Positions 1 through 7,127 of a DNA stretch of 35,194 bases are shown here, in pieces. The stretch's first letter is position 1. Each line of letters starts with the position of its first letter. The position numbers and the translations under genes were made by a program. The stretch lies in the NCBI RefSeq assembly GCF_002838065.1, contig NZ_PIZU01000005.1:171074-206267 (forward strand), given 5' to 3'. The notes under the pieces are model-generated. The model did not search any database. It saw only the letters and a program-made list of their open reading frames with translations, and was not told where the DNA came from. Source of the stretch: Mycobacterium hubeiense (lineage in GTDB: Bacteria > Actinomycetota > Actinomycetes > Mycobacteriales > Mycobacteriaceae).

Positions 1-114
1 GGCAGCTGGTTCACGCGCTACATCAGTACCTACGCGGGCACCATCTCCGGTGGTACCTCAGAGATCCAGCGCAATATCATCGCGCAACGCGTGTTGGGCC
101 TACCGGCGCGCTGA
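1..114 (+). CDS. Acyl-CoA dehydrogenase, 3' end only
   Basis: The window opens inside a gene. The last 37 codons read to a TGA at 112-114 and contain the C-terminal acyl-CoA dehydrogenase signature GGTSEIQRNIIA followed by RVLGLPAR, which contributes to FAD binding at the subunit interface. The same ending occurs in the complete dehydrogenase at 32602-33789, so this is a second member of that type (FadE family, oxidation of acyl-CoA to enoyl-CoA). Substrate and start cannot be seen. It converges on the VWA gene with only 5 bases between the stop codons. Confidence 0.93.
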   Translation, partial: GSWFTRYISTYAGTISGGTSEIQRNIIAQRVLGLPAR

Positions 115-119
115 ATCGG

Positions 120-1808
120 TCACGGTGCCGGGGCCGCCAGCTCACGCAGCGACGACATGAACAGCTCGTCCATCCGTGGGCTCAATTCGGCCAGGGCCCC
201 CGCACTGGCATAGCTGGCCGAGCCGAAGACCCGTTCGAGTGAGTCGGCGGCGGTGGCGGCGCCGATCGAAAGACACAGGCACGCAACGCCTTCCATGCGC
301 AGCTCTTCGAGCGCCTTGTGCGCGTCGGCTTCGGCGTATTTGCCTTCATACCCGTCGTCGTAGGGAAATCCGTCGGACAGCACGAGCAGCAGCCGATTCG
401 GTGTGCCCGCTTCGGTTTTGAGGATTTCGCCAGCCCCGCGGATCGCGGCCCCGAGCCGGGTGTAGCTCGACGGCTGCAGCTGGTTGAGCCGTGCGCGGCC
501 GACCGCGCTGAAACTTTGGTCGAATGTTTTGATCGCCGGCAGATGCACCGCGTGTCGTCCCAGCGAGCGGAAGGCATACACCGCGACACGGTCACCGAGC
601 TCCTCGAGCGTGACGGCGATTGTCGCCGCTGCCCGCCGCTGATGCTCGTGCACGGCGAGACCGTCGGAATCGGTGTCGGTGGCCGATCCGGACGCGTCGA
701 TCAAGATGAGCACACCGAGATTACGGGCGAGCTTGCGACGCTCCAGATAGACGTTCTCCGGTGGCGAGTAACCGGAGCGCAGGTCGACGAACAAGTCGAT
801 GAGCGCCTCGATGTCGAGGTCGTCGCCGTCGGCGCGGCCGCGTAAGACCTTGGGGCCGAGGCCGACTCGCGACAGACGTCGTCGAAGCACGTCATCGTGC
901 GCGACGCCGGCGTCGGACACATCGGCATCAGCAGTCAGGGGAAAGTCGAGCACGCGGCACCAGTCCGGCTTGTACCGGTCGTTGAAGACATCCCACTCCG
1001 GATGCAGGGCGCCGCCCACGCCCACCGCGGCTCCGGGTTTGTCGTCGTCGGTGAAGTGGATCCGGGTGGGGAGCGGTCGCGCGTTCGGGCCCGCCTGCTG
1101 CGCCCGCCGGATGGAGCGTACCGTCATCTCCGCGCCCGCGGCGCCCTCGCCTTCGGAACGGCTGCCGCCGAACATCTTCCGGAAGTAGTCCGACATCGAC
1201 TGGTTGTTGAGGAGTGGACTCTGAAACAGCTTGAGAATCTTGCTCTCGTTGGACTTCCCGCCGTCGTCGTCCTCGTCTTCGTCGTCGTCCTCGGACTGGG
1301 GCATGTCGATGGGATCGAAGTGCAGTTTAAGGTCCTTGTTGGTGGCTTGTCCACCGGGTCCGGCGACAGACCCCAGCAACCGGGACGGTTTGATGACGCC
1401 GAACCACTCCGGCGGGTCGGCGACGTGCGCGCGGCCCTTGGCCATCTCGAGTGACTCGTCGGCGGTCGAGGTCCTGGGTTGTCCGTCGGGGAGGAGCGCG
1501 GCATCGAGTGGAATCTGACCGGCGAGTTCGGCGAGTACGCGATGACCTTCTAATGCCAGGTAGCGCCGCGCCAACGTCGCGCGTGCCCGCATCTGCTTCA
1601 CCAATCGTGGTTCAAGGCTGCCCGCGCCGAGAAGTGCACTCTGGACCAGCATTTCGCGGCGCTGCTCGTCGACGGACCGATCGGCCGAGACGAAGATGAA
1701 CTGGCCGTTGGTGTATGCGGGCTGGCCGGCCGGCGCCTCGGTGACGTCGACGGACCTGCCGGCGATGTACGTGGCGAGGAACCGGAACCGGTTGGGGTCG
1801 GACGTCAC
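120..1808 (-). CDS. VWA-domain protein, NorD/CbbO/CoxE-like, partner of MoxR ATPase
   Basis: This 562-aa protein has a C-terminal von Willebrand factor A domain. Its MIDAS motif DASGS lies at about residues 368-372, after a hydrophobic strand (LGVLILI), with a later LLLVLSDG strand. The N-terminal half resembles no enzyme I recognise and includes an acidic Asp/Glu run at about residues 171-184. In the NorQ/NorD, CbbQ/CbbO and CoxD/CoxE families, such VWA proteins work with a MoxR-type ATPase to activate or insert metal into a target enzyme. The GTG start at 1808 overlaps the TGA of the MoxR gene (GTGA), so the two are translationally coupled. A GTG start is preferred because no ATG fits that junction. 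The target protein is unknown; the AveC-like protein upstream in the same operon is one candidate. Confidence 0.88.
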   Translation of the reverse strand: MTSDPNRFRFLATYIAGRSVDVTEAPAGQPAYTNGQFIFVSADRSVDEQRREMLVQSALLGAGSLEPRLVKQMRARATLARRYLALEGHRVLAELAGQIPLDAALLPDGQPRTSTADESLEMAKGRAHVADPPEWFGVIKPSRLLGSVAGPGGQATNKDLKLHFDPIDMPQSEDDDEDEDDDGGKSNESKILKLFQSPLLNNQSMSDYFRKMFGGSRSEGEGAAGAEMTVRSIRRAQQAGPNARPLPTRIHFTDDDKPGAAVGVGGALHPEWDVFNDRYKPDWCRVLDFPLTADADVSDAGVAHDDVLRRRLSRVGLGPKVLRGRADGDDLDIEALIDLFVDLRSGYSPPENVYLERRKLARNLGVLILIDASGSATDTDSDGLAVHEHQRRAAATIAVTLEELGDRVAVYAFRSLGRHAVHLPAIKTFDQSFSAVGRARLNQLQPSSYTRLGAAIRGAGEILKTEAGTPNRLLLVLSDGFPYDDGYEGKYAEADAHKALEELRMEGVACLCLSIGAATAADSLERVFGSASYASAGALAELSPRMDELFMSSLRELAAPAP

Positions 1809-2641
1809 TGGGGAAGCACGGTATTGACGAGCTCATCGAGTGCGCGGATGACGTCGTCATCGTCGGAGAGCACTTCGACGACGGCCGCGTGGACTGCACT
1901 GCGCAGGTTCAGCCCTTCAGCGGCAAGGCCGCCCGCGAGAATGAGCATGCGGGTGGAGGACACTTCGCGCAACGGCGAGCCGTCCAGGTTGCGGATGGCG
2001 TACGCGAGTTTGACCAGCGCACTTGCTGTTTCGGTGTCGATGCCGGCTTCGTGGGCGACCACCTCGGTCTCGATCTCAGGGGAGGGGTAGCCGAGTTCGA
2101 TGGCGATGAACCGTTGACGGGTCGACTCCTTGAGGTTCTTCAGCACACTCTGGTAACCGGGGTTATAGGAGATCACCAACTGGAACCCGGGCGCCGCCCG
2201 CAGTGTCGTACCGAGCCGGTCGACGGGCAACTCACGGCGGTGGTCGGCCAGTGGATGGATCACCACGGTGGTGTCCTGACGCGCCTCGACCACCTCGTCC
2301 AGATAGAAGATGGCGCCCTCGCGCACCGCGCGGGTCAACGGTCCGTCCACCCAAACCGTCTCACCGCCCTTGAGCAGGAACCGGCCCACCAGATCCGCCG
2401 ACGTCATGTCCTCGTGGCCGGCGACGGTGATCAATTCCCGTCCGAGCTCGTGAGCCATGGCCTCCACGAATCGCGTTTTCCCGCAACCCGTGGGACCTTT
2501 CAACAACACAGGCAGGCCACGGCGGGCCGCCGCGCGGAAGACCTCCACCTCGTCGCCGATGGCACGGTAGAACGGCGCATCGGCAACCCCGCTGCTCGCT
2601 CCGTTGACTACGGTGGATTGATTCTTCAACAAACTACTCAC
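1805..2641 (-). CDS. MoxR-family AAA+ ATPase, CbbQ/NirQ/NorQ-like
   Basis: A cytoplasmic AAA+ ATPase of 278 aa when started at GTG 2641. Walker A is GPTGCGKT (residues 49-56), Walker B is FYLDE (D115, E116), the sensor region reads ISYNPG and an arginine-finger region reads STRQRF. The length and motif set fit CbbQ/NorQ, which remodel a metalloenzyme or Rubisco with a VWA partner. The reading frame stays open upstream into the AveC-like gene, but the residues there are low-complexity Arg/Cys/Ser, so I chose the GTG that overlaps the upstream stop by 8 bases. Its own stop overlaps the VWA start. The family is secure, the client is inferred only from context. Confidence 0.9.
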   Translation of the reverse strand: MSSLLKNQSTVVNGASSGVADAPFYRAIGDEVEVFRAAARRGLPVLLKGPTGCGKTRFVEAMAHELGRELITVAGHEDMTSADLVGRFLLKGGETVWVDGPLTRAVREGAIFYLDEVVEARQDTTVVIHPLADHRRELPVDRLGTTLRAAPGFQLVISYNPGYQSVLKNLKESTRQRFIAIELGYPSPEIETEVVAHEAGIDTETASALVKLAYAIRNLDGSPLREVSSTRMLILAGGLAAEGLNLRSAVHAAVVEVLSDDDDVIRALDELVNTVLPQ

Positions 2642-3800
2642 CTGTTCGCTCGATGGGAACGTTGACGGGAAGCTTGACGCCATCCGGCAGAACAAGCTCA
2701 CCGTCGTGATTGATGTAGCCCGAATTCTGCAGCGGCATCGGCAGCGCTGGATCGGGGCACGGCCGATCCGTGTCTTCACCGCAGATGCCCATCAGGAAGT
2801 ACGAGCGCTTCAAAATGTCATCCGGCCAAGGATCTTGGTGCATCGCGAAGAACTGCGCCGGGATGTTGTAGAGCACGAAGAAGGCCATGCTGCATGCGGC
2901 GAAGATCGCCAGGAAGCGGGTGAACTGTTGGCGGACGAACCCGCCGCGGACGCTGTCGAGTCCCCGCTCGACGACCGTGCGCCCACGGTCGTCAGTGAAG
3001 TAGCGCAGGCAGCACAGCGCCGCCTGCACGCCGCCCCACATCAGCCCCTCGTAGAGCGGCCACTGGTAGTAGGTGCCGGCATTGACCGACAACGCCTGAA
3101 TGGCGCCCGGATAGGTGAAAAGCCCCATCGGCATGAGGAACAGACCCTCGATGACGAAATCGAAGATGAAGGTCCAGGCGATCACCACGCCGATCAGCCC
3201 GAGGGTGTTGATGTTGGGAAACCGCTTCTTGGCCAACCTCATGACCCAGCAGCCGAGCATGGTGCACAGCAGGACGAAGAAGTAACCCGGGGCGTTCATC
3301 AGGACCGGTTCGGCCATCATGGCGCCCGGTTCCCCGAACGACACCCAACCCGGAATGTCCTGGACCCACGAGCCCATATTCCACATCCAGGTGTTGTAGG
3401 TGCTCCACGTGTTGAAGTAGTTCAGCAGCGGATCCTGAAACCACAGCAGGCCGCAGGACACGAAGAGCATGCCGTCGAGGGTGATTCGCCGCTCGCGCCG
3501 CCATGGCCGAATGAGGAACCACCAGACGGCAATTGGCAGGCCGATGACGATCACGGCGGTCCAGGTGGACAGGATCACCTTCATGAACATCGGAGGGTCG
3601 GTGGGTCCCGGGGGAACCCGTTCGAAGTTCGGCCCGGTGATCCAGCGGATCCACACGTACAGCTGGAAAGCCAGAATGACACCGCCGAGCGCCGCCCAGA
3701 TTTTCACCGGGGCGATCTTGGATTGAGGCTGGGTACCCAGTGTCGCCTCGCTGAGCGATTCGGTGACAACAGGCTTTTTCTTTTGCGAAAGATCGCTCAT
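2634..3800 (-). CDS. AveC-family (spirocyclase-like) integral membrane protein, copy 1
   Basis: A 388-aa polytopic membrane protein with about seven hydrophobic segments, starting at roughly residues 31-53 (IWAALGGVILAF) and ending with one near FLAIFAACSMAFFVLY. Conserved non-hydrophobic blocks include FQDPLLNYF, NAGTYYQWPLYEGLMWGGVQ and GICGEDTDRPCP. I recognise it as the mycobacterial AveC-like family, named after the Streptomyces protein that forms the avermectin spiroketal. The reaction of the mycobacterial members is unknown to me. It is a close paralogue of the gene at 4505-5668. ATG 3800 is chosen because it aligns with the paralogue start (MSDLSQ against MSELSK), although a GTG sits three codons upstream. 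It heads an operon with MoxR and VWA genes and is divergent from the TetR gene at 3898. Confidence 0.85.
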   Translation of the reverse strand: MSDLSQKKKPVVTESLSEATLGTQPQSKIAPVKIWAALGGVILAFQLYVWIRWITGPNFERVPPGPTDPPMFMKVILSTWTAVIVIGLPIAVWWFLIRPWRRERRITLDGMLFVSCGLLWFQDPLLNYFNTWSTYNTWMWNMGSWVQDIPGWVSFGEPGAMMAEPVLMNAPGYFFVLLCTMLGCWVMRLAKKRFPNINTLGLIGVVIAWTFIFDFVIEGLFLMPMGLFTYPGAIQALSVNAGTYYQWPLYEGLMWGGVQAALCCLRYFTDDRGRTVVERGLDSVRGGFVRQQFTRFLAIFAACSMAFFVLYNIPAQFFAMHQDPWPDDILKRSYFLMGICGEDTDRPCPDPALPMPLQNSGYINHDGELVLPDGVKLPVNVPIERTGE

Positions 3801-3840
3801 GGACCCCACTGCTCCTCCCGAAGTGGCCGACGCGGCGAAA

Positions 3841-3858
3841 ATATACCAGTGAGTATCT
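3841..3858. promoter_or_regulatory. Palindromic operator, ATATAC-N6-GTATCT, between AveC-like 1 and TetR 1
   Basis: The 97-base divergent spacer holds an 18-base dyad, ATATAC CAGTGA GTATCT, with five of six arm positions symmetric. The equivalent spacer of the second module (5712-5729) carries the perfect form. Size and symmetry fit a TetR homodimer site, so autoregulation plus control of the AveC-like operon is the natural reading. Binding itself is inferred. Confidence 0.7.
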
Positions 3859-3897
3859 CAGTGACCAAGGGGTAAAAACCTATGGCAGAATCGGGGC

Positions 3898-4500
3898 ATG
3901 GTTGAGCCTTGGACCCGGGAGCGACGCCTCGAGCACACGCGCACGCTGCTCCTCGATGCCGCTGAGGAGGTGTTTGCCGAAAAGGGTTTCATCCCAGCAA
4001 CTCTCGATGACATCGCCAAGGCCGCCGGGTACTCGAAAGGGGCGATATACAAATATTTCGCCACCAAGGAAGACCTGTTTCTCGCCGCGAGCGACCGGTA
4101 CTGGCGCCGCTATTTCGACAACTTCGCCGAGGTGATGTCGTCGGCTGATCACGTCGGGGCACGCGAACTCGAGAGCATCGCCGAGCGCTGGCGGCAACTG
4201 AGTCGCGACCGCGGGGCGGAGCATGCGGCACTGGGAGTCGAGTTCAACCTCTATCTACTGCGCAACCCGGACGCGCGGAAACGTGTGGCCGCCAAGCGAT
4301 CTGAGGTGGTCAAGCAATTGGCCACCTACATCGTCGAGGGCATTGATCGGCTGGGCGCGACCCTGCTGATCCCCGCGACCACGTTTGCCCACATCATCAT
4401 CGCCACGACCGACGCGGTCGAGATGAGCAGCCACCTCGACGATATCGACCTTTACCTGCCGATGGTCGAGATGTACGTGTCGGCCGTCAAGATGCCCTGA
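3898..4500 (+). CDS. TetR/AcrR-family transcriptional regulator, copy 1
   Basis: A 200-aa one-domain-plus-ligand-domain repressor. The N-terminal helix-turn-helix reads TLDDIAKAAGYSKGAIYKYF (about residues 36-55), followed by the usual KEDLF linker. The C-terminal ligand-binding helices are unassigned. It is very similar along its whole length to the TetR at 5773-6375, including the rare block RYWRRYFDNFAEVMSS. No Shine-Dalgarno sequence is visible. A -10-like CAGAAT ends six bases before the ATG, so the message may be leaderless. It is transcribed away from AveC-like copy 1 across a palindrome, which suggests that it represses that operon and itself. Confidence 0.93.
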   Translation: MVEPWTRERRLEHTRTLLLDAAEEVFAEKGFIPATLDDIAKAAGYSKGAIYKYFATKEDLFLAASDRYWRRYFDNFAEVMSSADHVGARELESIAERWRQLSRDRGAEHAALGVEFNLYLLRNPDARKRVAAKRSEVVKQLATYIVEGIDRLGATLLIPATTFAHIIIATTDAVEMSSHLDDIDLYLPMVEMYVSAVKMP

Positions 4501-4504
4501 AGCC

Positions 4505-5668
4505 TCATGGCCCGCGTTTGATGGGCACTGGCGGGGGCACCTCGGCGCCTTCGGGCAGAACGAGTTCACCGTCGTGGTTGATGTACCCCGAGTGCTTGGT
4601 CGGTAGCGGCAGAACAGGATTCGGGCACGGGCGGTCGGTCCCCTCACCGCAGATGCCGGGATTGAAGTACGAGCGCTGCTGCACATCCTCCGGCCACGGG
4701 TCGGCGTGCATCCCAAGCCAGGTCGCGGGCACGTTGTAGAAGAGGAAGAAGCATGCGCTGACACCGCCAAAGATCGCCAGGAAGCGGATGAACTGTTGTT
4801 TGACGAATCCGCCGCGGATGCTGTCCAGTCCGCGCTCGACCAGGGTGTGTCCGCGGTCGTCGGTGAAGAAGCGCAGGCAGCACAACGCCGTCTGGACGCC
4901 ACCCCACATCAGCCCTTCGTAGATGGGCCACTGGTAATAGGTGCCGGCGTTGAACGACAACGACTGGATGGCGCCGGGGTAGGAATAGAAGCCGATCGGC
5001 AGGAGGATGAGCGCCTCCATGATGAAGTCGAAGACGAAGGCGATCGCATAGGTGACCAAGACCAACCGCAGGTTGCTGATCCCGGGCCAGCGGTTCTTGA
5101 TCTTGCGCATGATCGCGCATCCGACGATGGTGAGCAACAAGACGCCGTACATGTAGCCGGGGATATTGGTCAGGAGCGGTTCGGGCACCGTATGGCCCGG
5201 TTCCTCGTGCGCCACCCAGCCCGGGATGTGCGGTGCCCAGGACCCCTGGTTGAACAGCCAGGCGTTGTAAGTGCACCAGGTGCTGTAGTAGTTGAGCATC
5301 GGATCCTGGAACATCATCAGGCCCATCGACACCAGCAGCATGCCGTCGAGCGTGATGCGCTTCTCTCGCACCCAGGGCCGAATGAGGAAGAACCACAAGG
5401 CAAACGGCAGGCCGATCCAGAGCACGACGGCGTTGGCGATCAGCGGGATCTTCATGTAGAGGGGTGGCTCGCTGGGCCCCCCCGATACCGGCTCGAAGAA
5501 GGGGCCGGTGACCCACCGGATGAACACATACAGCGTCACGGTCAGGAACACCGCGCCGACAGGCGCCCAGATCTTGATTGCATTCGACGACCGCGGCGCC
5601 TCCGTGCTGAGGCTCGCGGGGCCGCTCGTCGTTTCGGTGATGGCGGACTTCTTCGACAGTTCGCTCAC
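4505..5668 (-). CDS. AveC-family (spirocyclase-like) integral membrane protein, copy 2
   Basis: A 387-aa paralogue of the protein at 2634-3800, with the same order of membrane segments and the same blocks FQDPMLNYY, NAGTYYQWPIYEGLMWGGVQ and GICGEGTDRPCP, and the same C-terminal pattern SGYINHDGELVLP. The GTG start at 5668 follows a good AGGAGG with a five-base spacer. Unlike copy 1 it has no co-directional partner: its stop lies four bases from the convergent stop of TetR 1, so it is probably monocistronic. The duplication must have included the divergent TetR gene. Function is unknown beyond the AveC-like family name. Confidence 0.85.
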   Translation of the reverse strand: MSELSKKSAITETTSGPASLSTEAPRSSNAIKIWAPVGAVFLTVTLYVFIRWVTGPFFEPVSGGPSEPPLYMKIPLIANAVVLWIGLPFALWFFLIRPWVREKRITLDGMLLVSMGLMMFQDPMLNYYSTWCTYNAWLFNQGSWAPHIPGWVAHEEPGHTVPEPLLTNIPGYMYGVLLLTIVGCAIMRKIKNRWPGISNLRLVLVTYAIAFVFDFIMEALILLPIGFYSYPGAIQSLSFNAGTYYQWPIYEGLMWGGVQTALCCLRFFTDDRGHTLVERGLDSIRGGFVKQQFIRFLAIFGGVSACFFLFYNVPATWLGMHADPWPEDVQQRSYFNPGICGEGTDRPCPNPVLPLPTKHSGYINHDGELVLPEGAEVPPPVPIKRGP

Positions 5669-5711
5669 AACGCCTCCTGACCCGCCGTATAGGCACTCGC
5701 ACTCACGGAGA

Positions 5712-5729
5712 AGATACCAGCGAGTATCT
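5712..5729. promoter_or_regulatory. Perfect palindromic operator, AGATAC-N6-GTATCT, between AveC-like 2 and TetR 2
   Basis: AGATAC CAGCGA GTATCT is a perfect 6+6 base dyad in the divergent spacer. Fifteen or more of its 18 positions match the site at 3841-3858, and it sits in the same relative place, so it was retained after duplication. It is a probable TetR-family site, possibly shared by both paralogous regulators. Confidence 0.75.
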
Positions 5730-5772
5730 GAATGTCCAGAGGGATTCTCAGATTCTGTGGCACACTTTTTTC

Positions 5773-6375
5773 ATGGTCGAGCGGTGGACACGGGAACGAC
5801 GTCTTGAGCACACGCGTTCACTGCTGCTCGATGCTGCCGAAGATGTGTTTGCCGAAAAGGGTTTTGCACCAGCGACTTTGGACGATATCGCGCACGCGGC
5901 CGGCTACACGAAGGGCGCCATCTACAAGCACTTCGCCACCAAAGAGGATCTTTTCCTTGCGGTCAGCGACCGGTATTGGCGGCGCTACTTCGACAACTTC
6001 GCTGAGGTGATGTCGTCGGCGGAGCAGATCGGGTCGCGCGAACTCGACGAGATCGCCGCACGGTGGCGGCAACTGAGTCGCGACCGCGGCGCCGAGCACG
6101 CCGCGCTGGGCCATGAGTTCACGCTGTATCTGATGCGCAACCCCGACGCGCGAGAACGCGTGGCGGCCAAGAGATCAGAGGTCGTCGAGGCGCTGGCGAA
6201 GTTCGTCGTCGAGGGCATTGACCGGCTCGGCGGCACCCTGCTGATCCCTGCGTTGACGTTCGCCCAGGTGCTCGTCGCCACCAGCGACTCCGTCGTACTG
6301 GGCAGCGAACTCGACGATGTCGACCTCTACCGGCCGATGGTCGAGATGTACGTGTCGGTGATCAAACTGTCCTGA
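5773..6375 (+). CDS. TetR/AcrR-family transcriptional regulator, copy 2
   Basis: A 200-aa paralogue of the regulator at 3898-4500, with helix-turn-helix TLDDIAHAAGYTKGAIYKHF and the same RYWRRYFDNFAEVMSS and DRGAEHAALG blocks. The two differ more in the C-terminal ligand-binding part than in the DNA-binding part, which fits shared operators but perhaps different ligands. It is divergent from AveC-like copy 2. Its last 49 bases overlap the 3' end of the convergent EBP-like gene, so both strands are coding there. No clear Shine-Dalgarno sequence precedes the ATG. Confidence 0.93.
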   Translation: MVERWTRERRLEHTRSLLLDAAEDVFAEKGFAPATLDDIAHAAGYTKGAIYKHFATKEDLFLAVSDRYWRRYFDNFAEVMSSAEQIGSRELDEIAARWRQLSRDRGAEHAALGHEFTLYLMRNPDARERVAAKRSEVVEALAKFVVEGIDRLGGTLLIPALTFAQVLVATSDSVVLGSELDDVDLYRPMVEMYVSVIKLS

Positions 6376-7127
6376 CGTCCGGCACGCCGCGTCAGGTAGT
6401 CGATCTGTAGGTGGATTGCATAGAGCACCAGCGGCGGCAACACGATGAACGGGATGTTCTCGCCGATGAACTTGAACCACAGGCCGAATGCGCCCTGCCC
6501 GATGTCGTTGAAACCGGCGCCCACCTCGGCGAGGAAGTACACCGCGGTGCTGCTCATCAACACCGCGATCCCCGCGAATGCCACCCACAGGCAGCGGATG
6601 CGGGATTCATGCGACAGGTCGGTTTTGATCAACCGGGTCCACATCGTGATGACGATGACGCCGGTGGTGACGCCGACGACCTCGAGAGCGAACGTCCACG
6701 GGTTACCGCTGGCGTAGCGTGTATCGGCCAAACCGTACTGCCACCACAGCCATTTGAAGCCGGGGTCCGACGTCGGTGTCCACCATCCGAGCGGGTGGCC
6801 GATGAGGAACATCAGCTCATAGCCGATCTGGCTGAATGCGGTGTAGGGCAGGTAGAACAGGGTCAGCTCGGCCGCCTTGTCGACGCGAGATCGGTTCTCG
6901 CCCGGCGCATCCCACAGAATCACCAGCGGCAGCAGGATCACCGGAACTCCGAAGAGCAGGTTTGCGATGACGTCGGAGGTGAACGTCGGCTCGATCAACC
7001 CGATGCCGACGCCGACCGTCATCCCGAGGAACACCAGCGTGGTCCATACGGCGACTCCGAGGTAGATCCGCAGGCGATGCGGCGCCCACGGACGCGCGAA
7101 GTTGGGTTCGCGTTCGGACACGGTCAT
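6327..7127 (-). CDS. Emopamil-binding-protein (EBP/EXPERA-like) membrane protein, putative sterol isomerase family
   Basis: A 266-aa protein with five or six hydrophobic segments. By eye it aligns with human EBP, the 3-beta-hydroxysteroid delta8-delta7 isomerase. WWQYGLADTRYASGN (residues 128-142) matches the EBP block KEYAKGDSRYILGD, and VYFLAEVGAGF (196-206) matches VLYFLTEHRDGF. A FWF/LWF patch and a VLP segment follow in the same order. The acidic residues lining the EBP pocket seem kept as E104 and E149, and N224 also aligns, while the pocket histidine is replaced by Q100. These equivalences come from memory of EBP and need a proper alignment. The ATG at 7127 overlaps the stop of the upstream aldehyde dehydrogenase (ATGA), so they are co-transcribed. 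Isomerisation of a double bond in a polycyclic substrate is plausible, not shown. Confidence 0.72.
   Translation of the reverse strand: MTVSEREPNFARPWAPHRLRIYLGVAVWTTLVFLGMTVGVGIGLIEPTFTSDVIANLLFGVPVILLPLVILWDAPGENRSRVDKAAELTLFYLPYTAFSQIGYELMFLIGHPLGWWTPTSDPGFKWLWWQYGLADTRYASGNPWTFALEVVGVTTGVIVITMWTRLIKTDLSHESRIRCLWVAFAGIAVLMSSTAVYFLAEVGAGFNDIGQGAFGLWFKFIGENIPFIVLPPLVLYAIHLQIDYLTRRAGRQDSLITDTYISTIGR

Noticed and set aside
1260..1300. Repetitive GTCGTC/TCGTCC run as a microsatellite.
   Set aside because: It is the coding sequence for the acidic Asp/Glu tract of the VWA protein.
5744..5755. ATTCTCAGATTCT upstream of TetR 2 as a GAGAAT-type operator.
   Set aside because: The half-sites are in the same direction and lack the partner arm, so no dyad forms.
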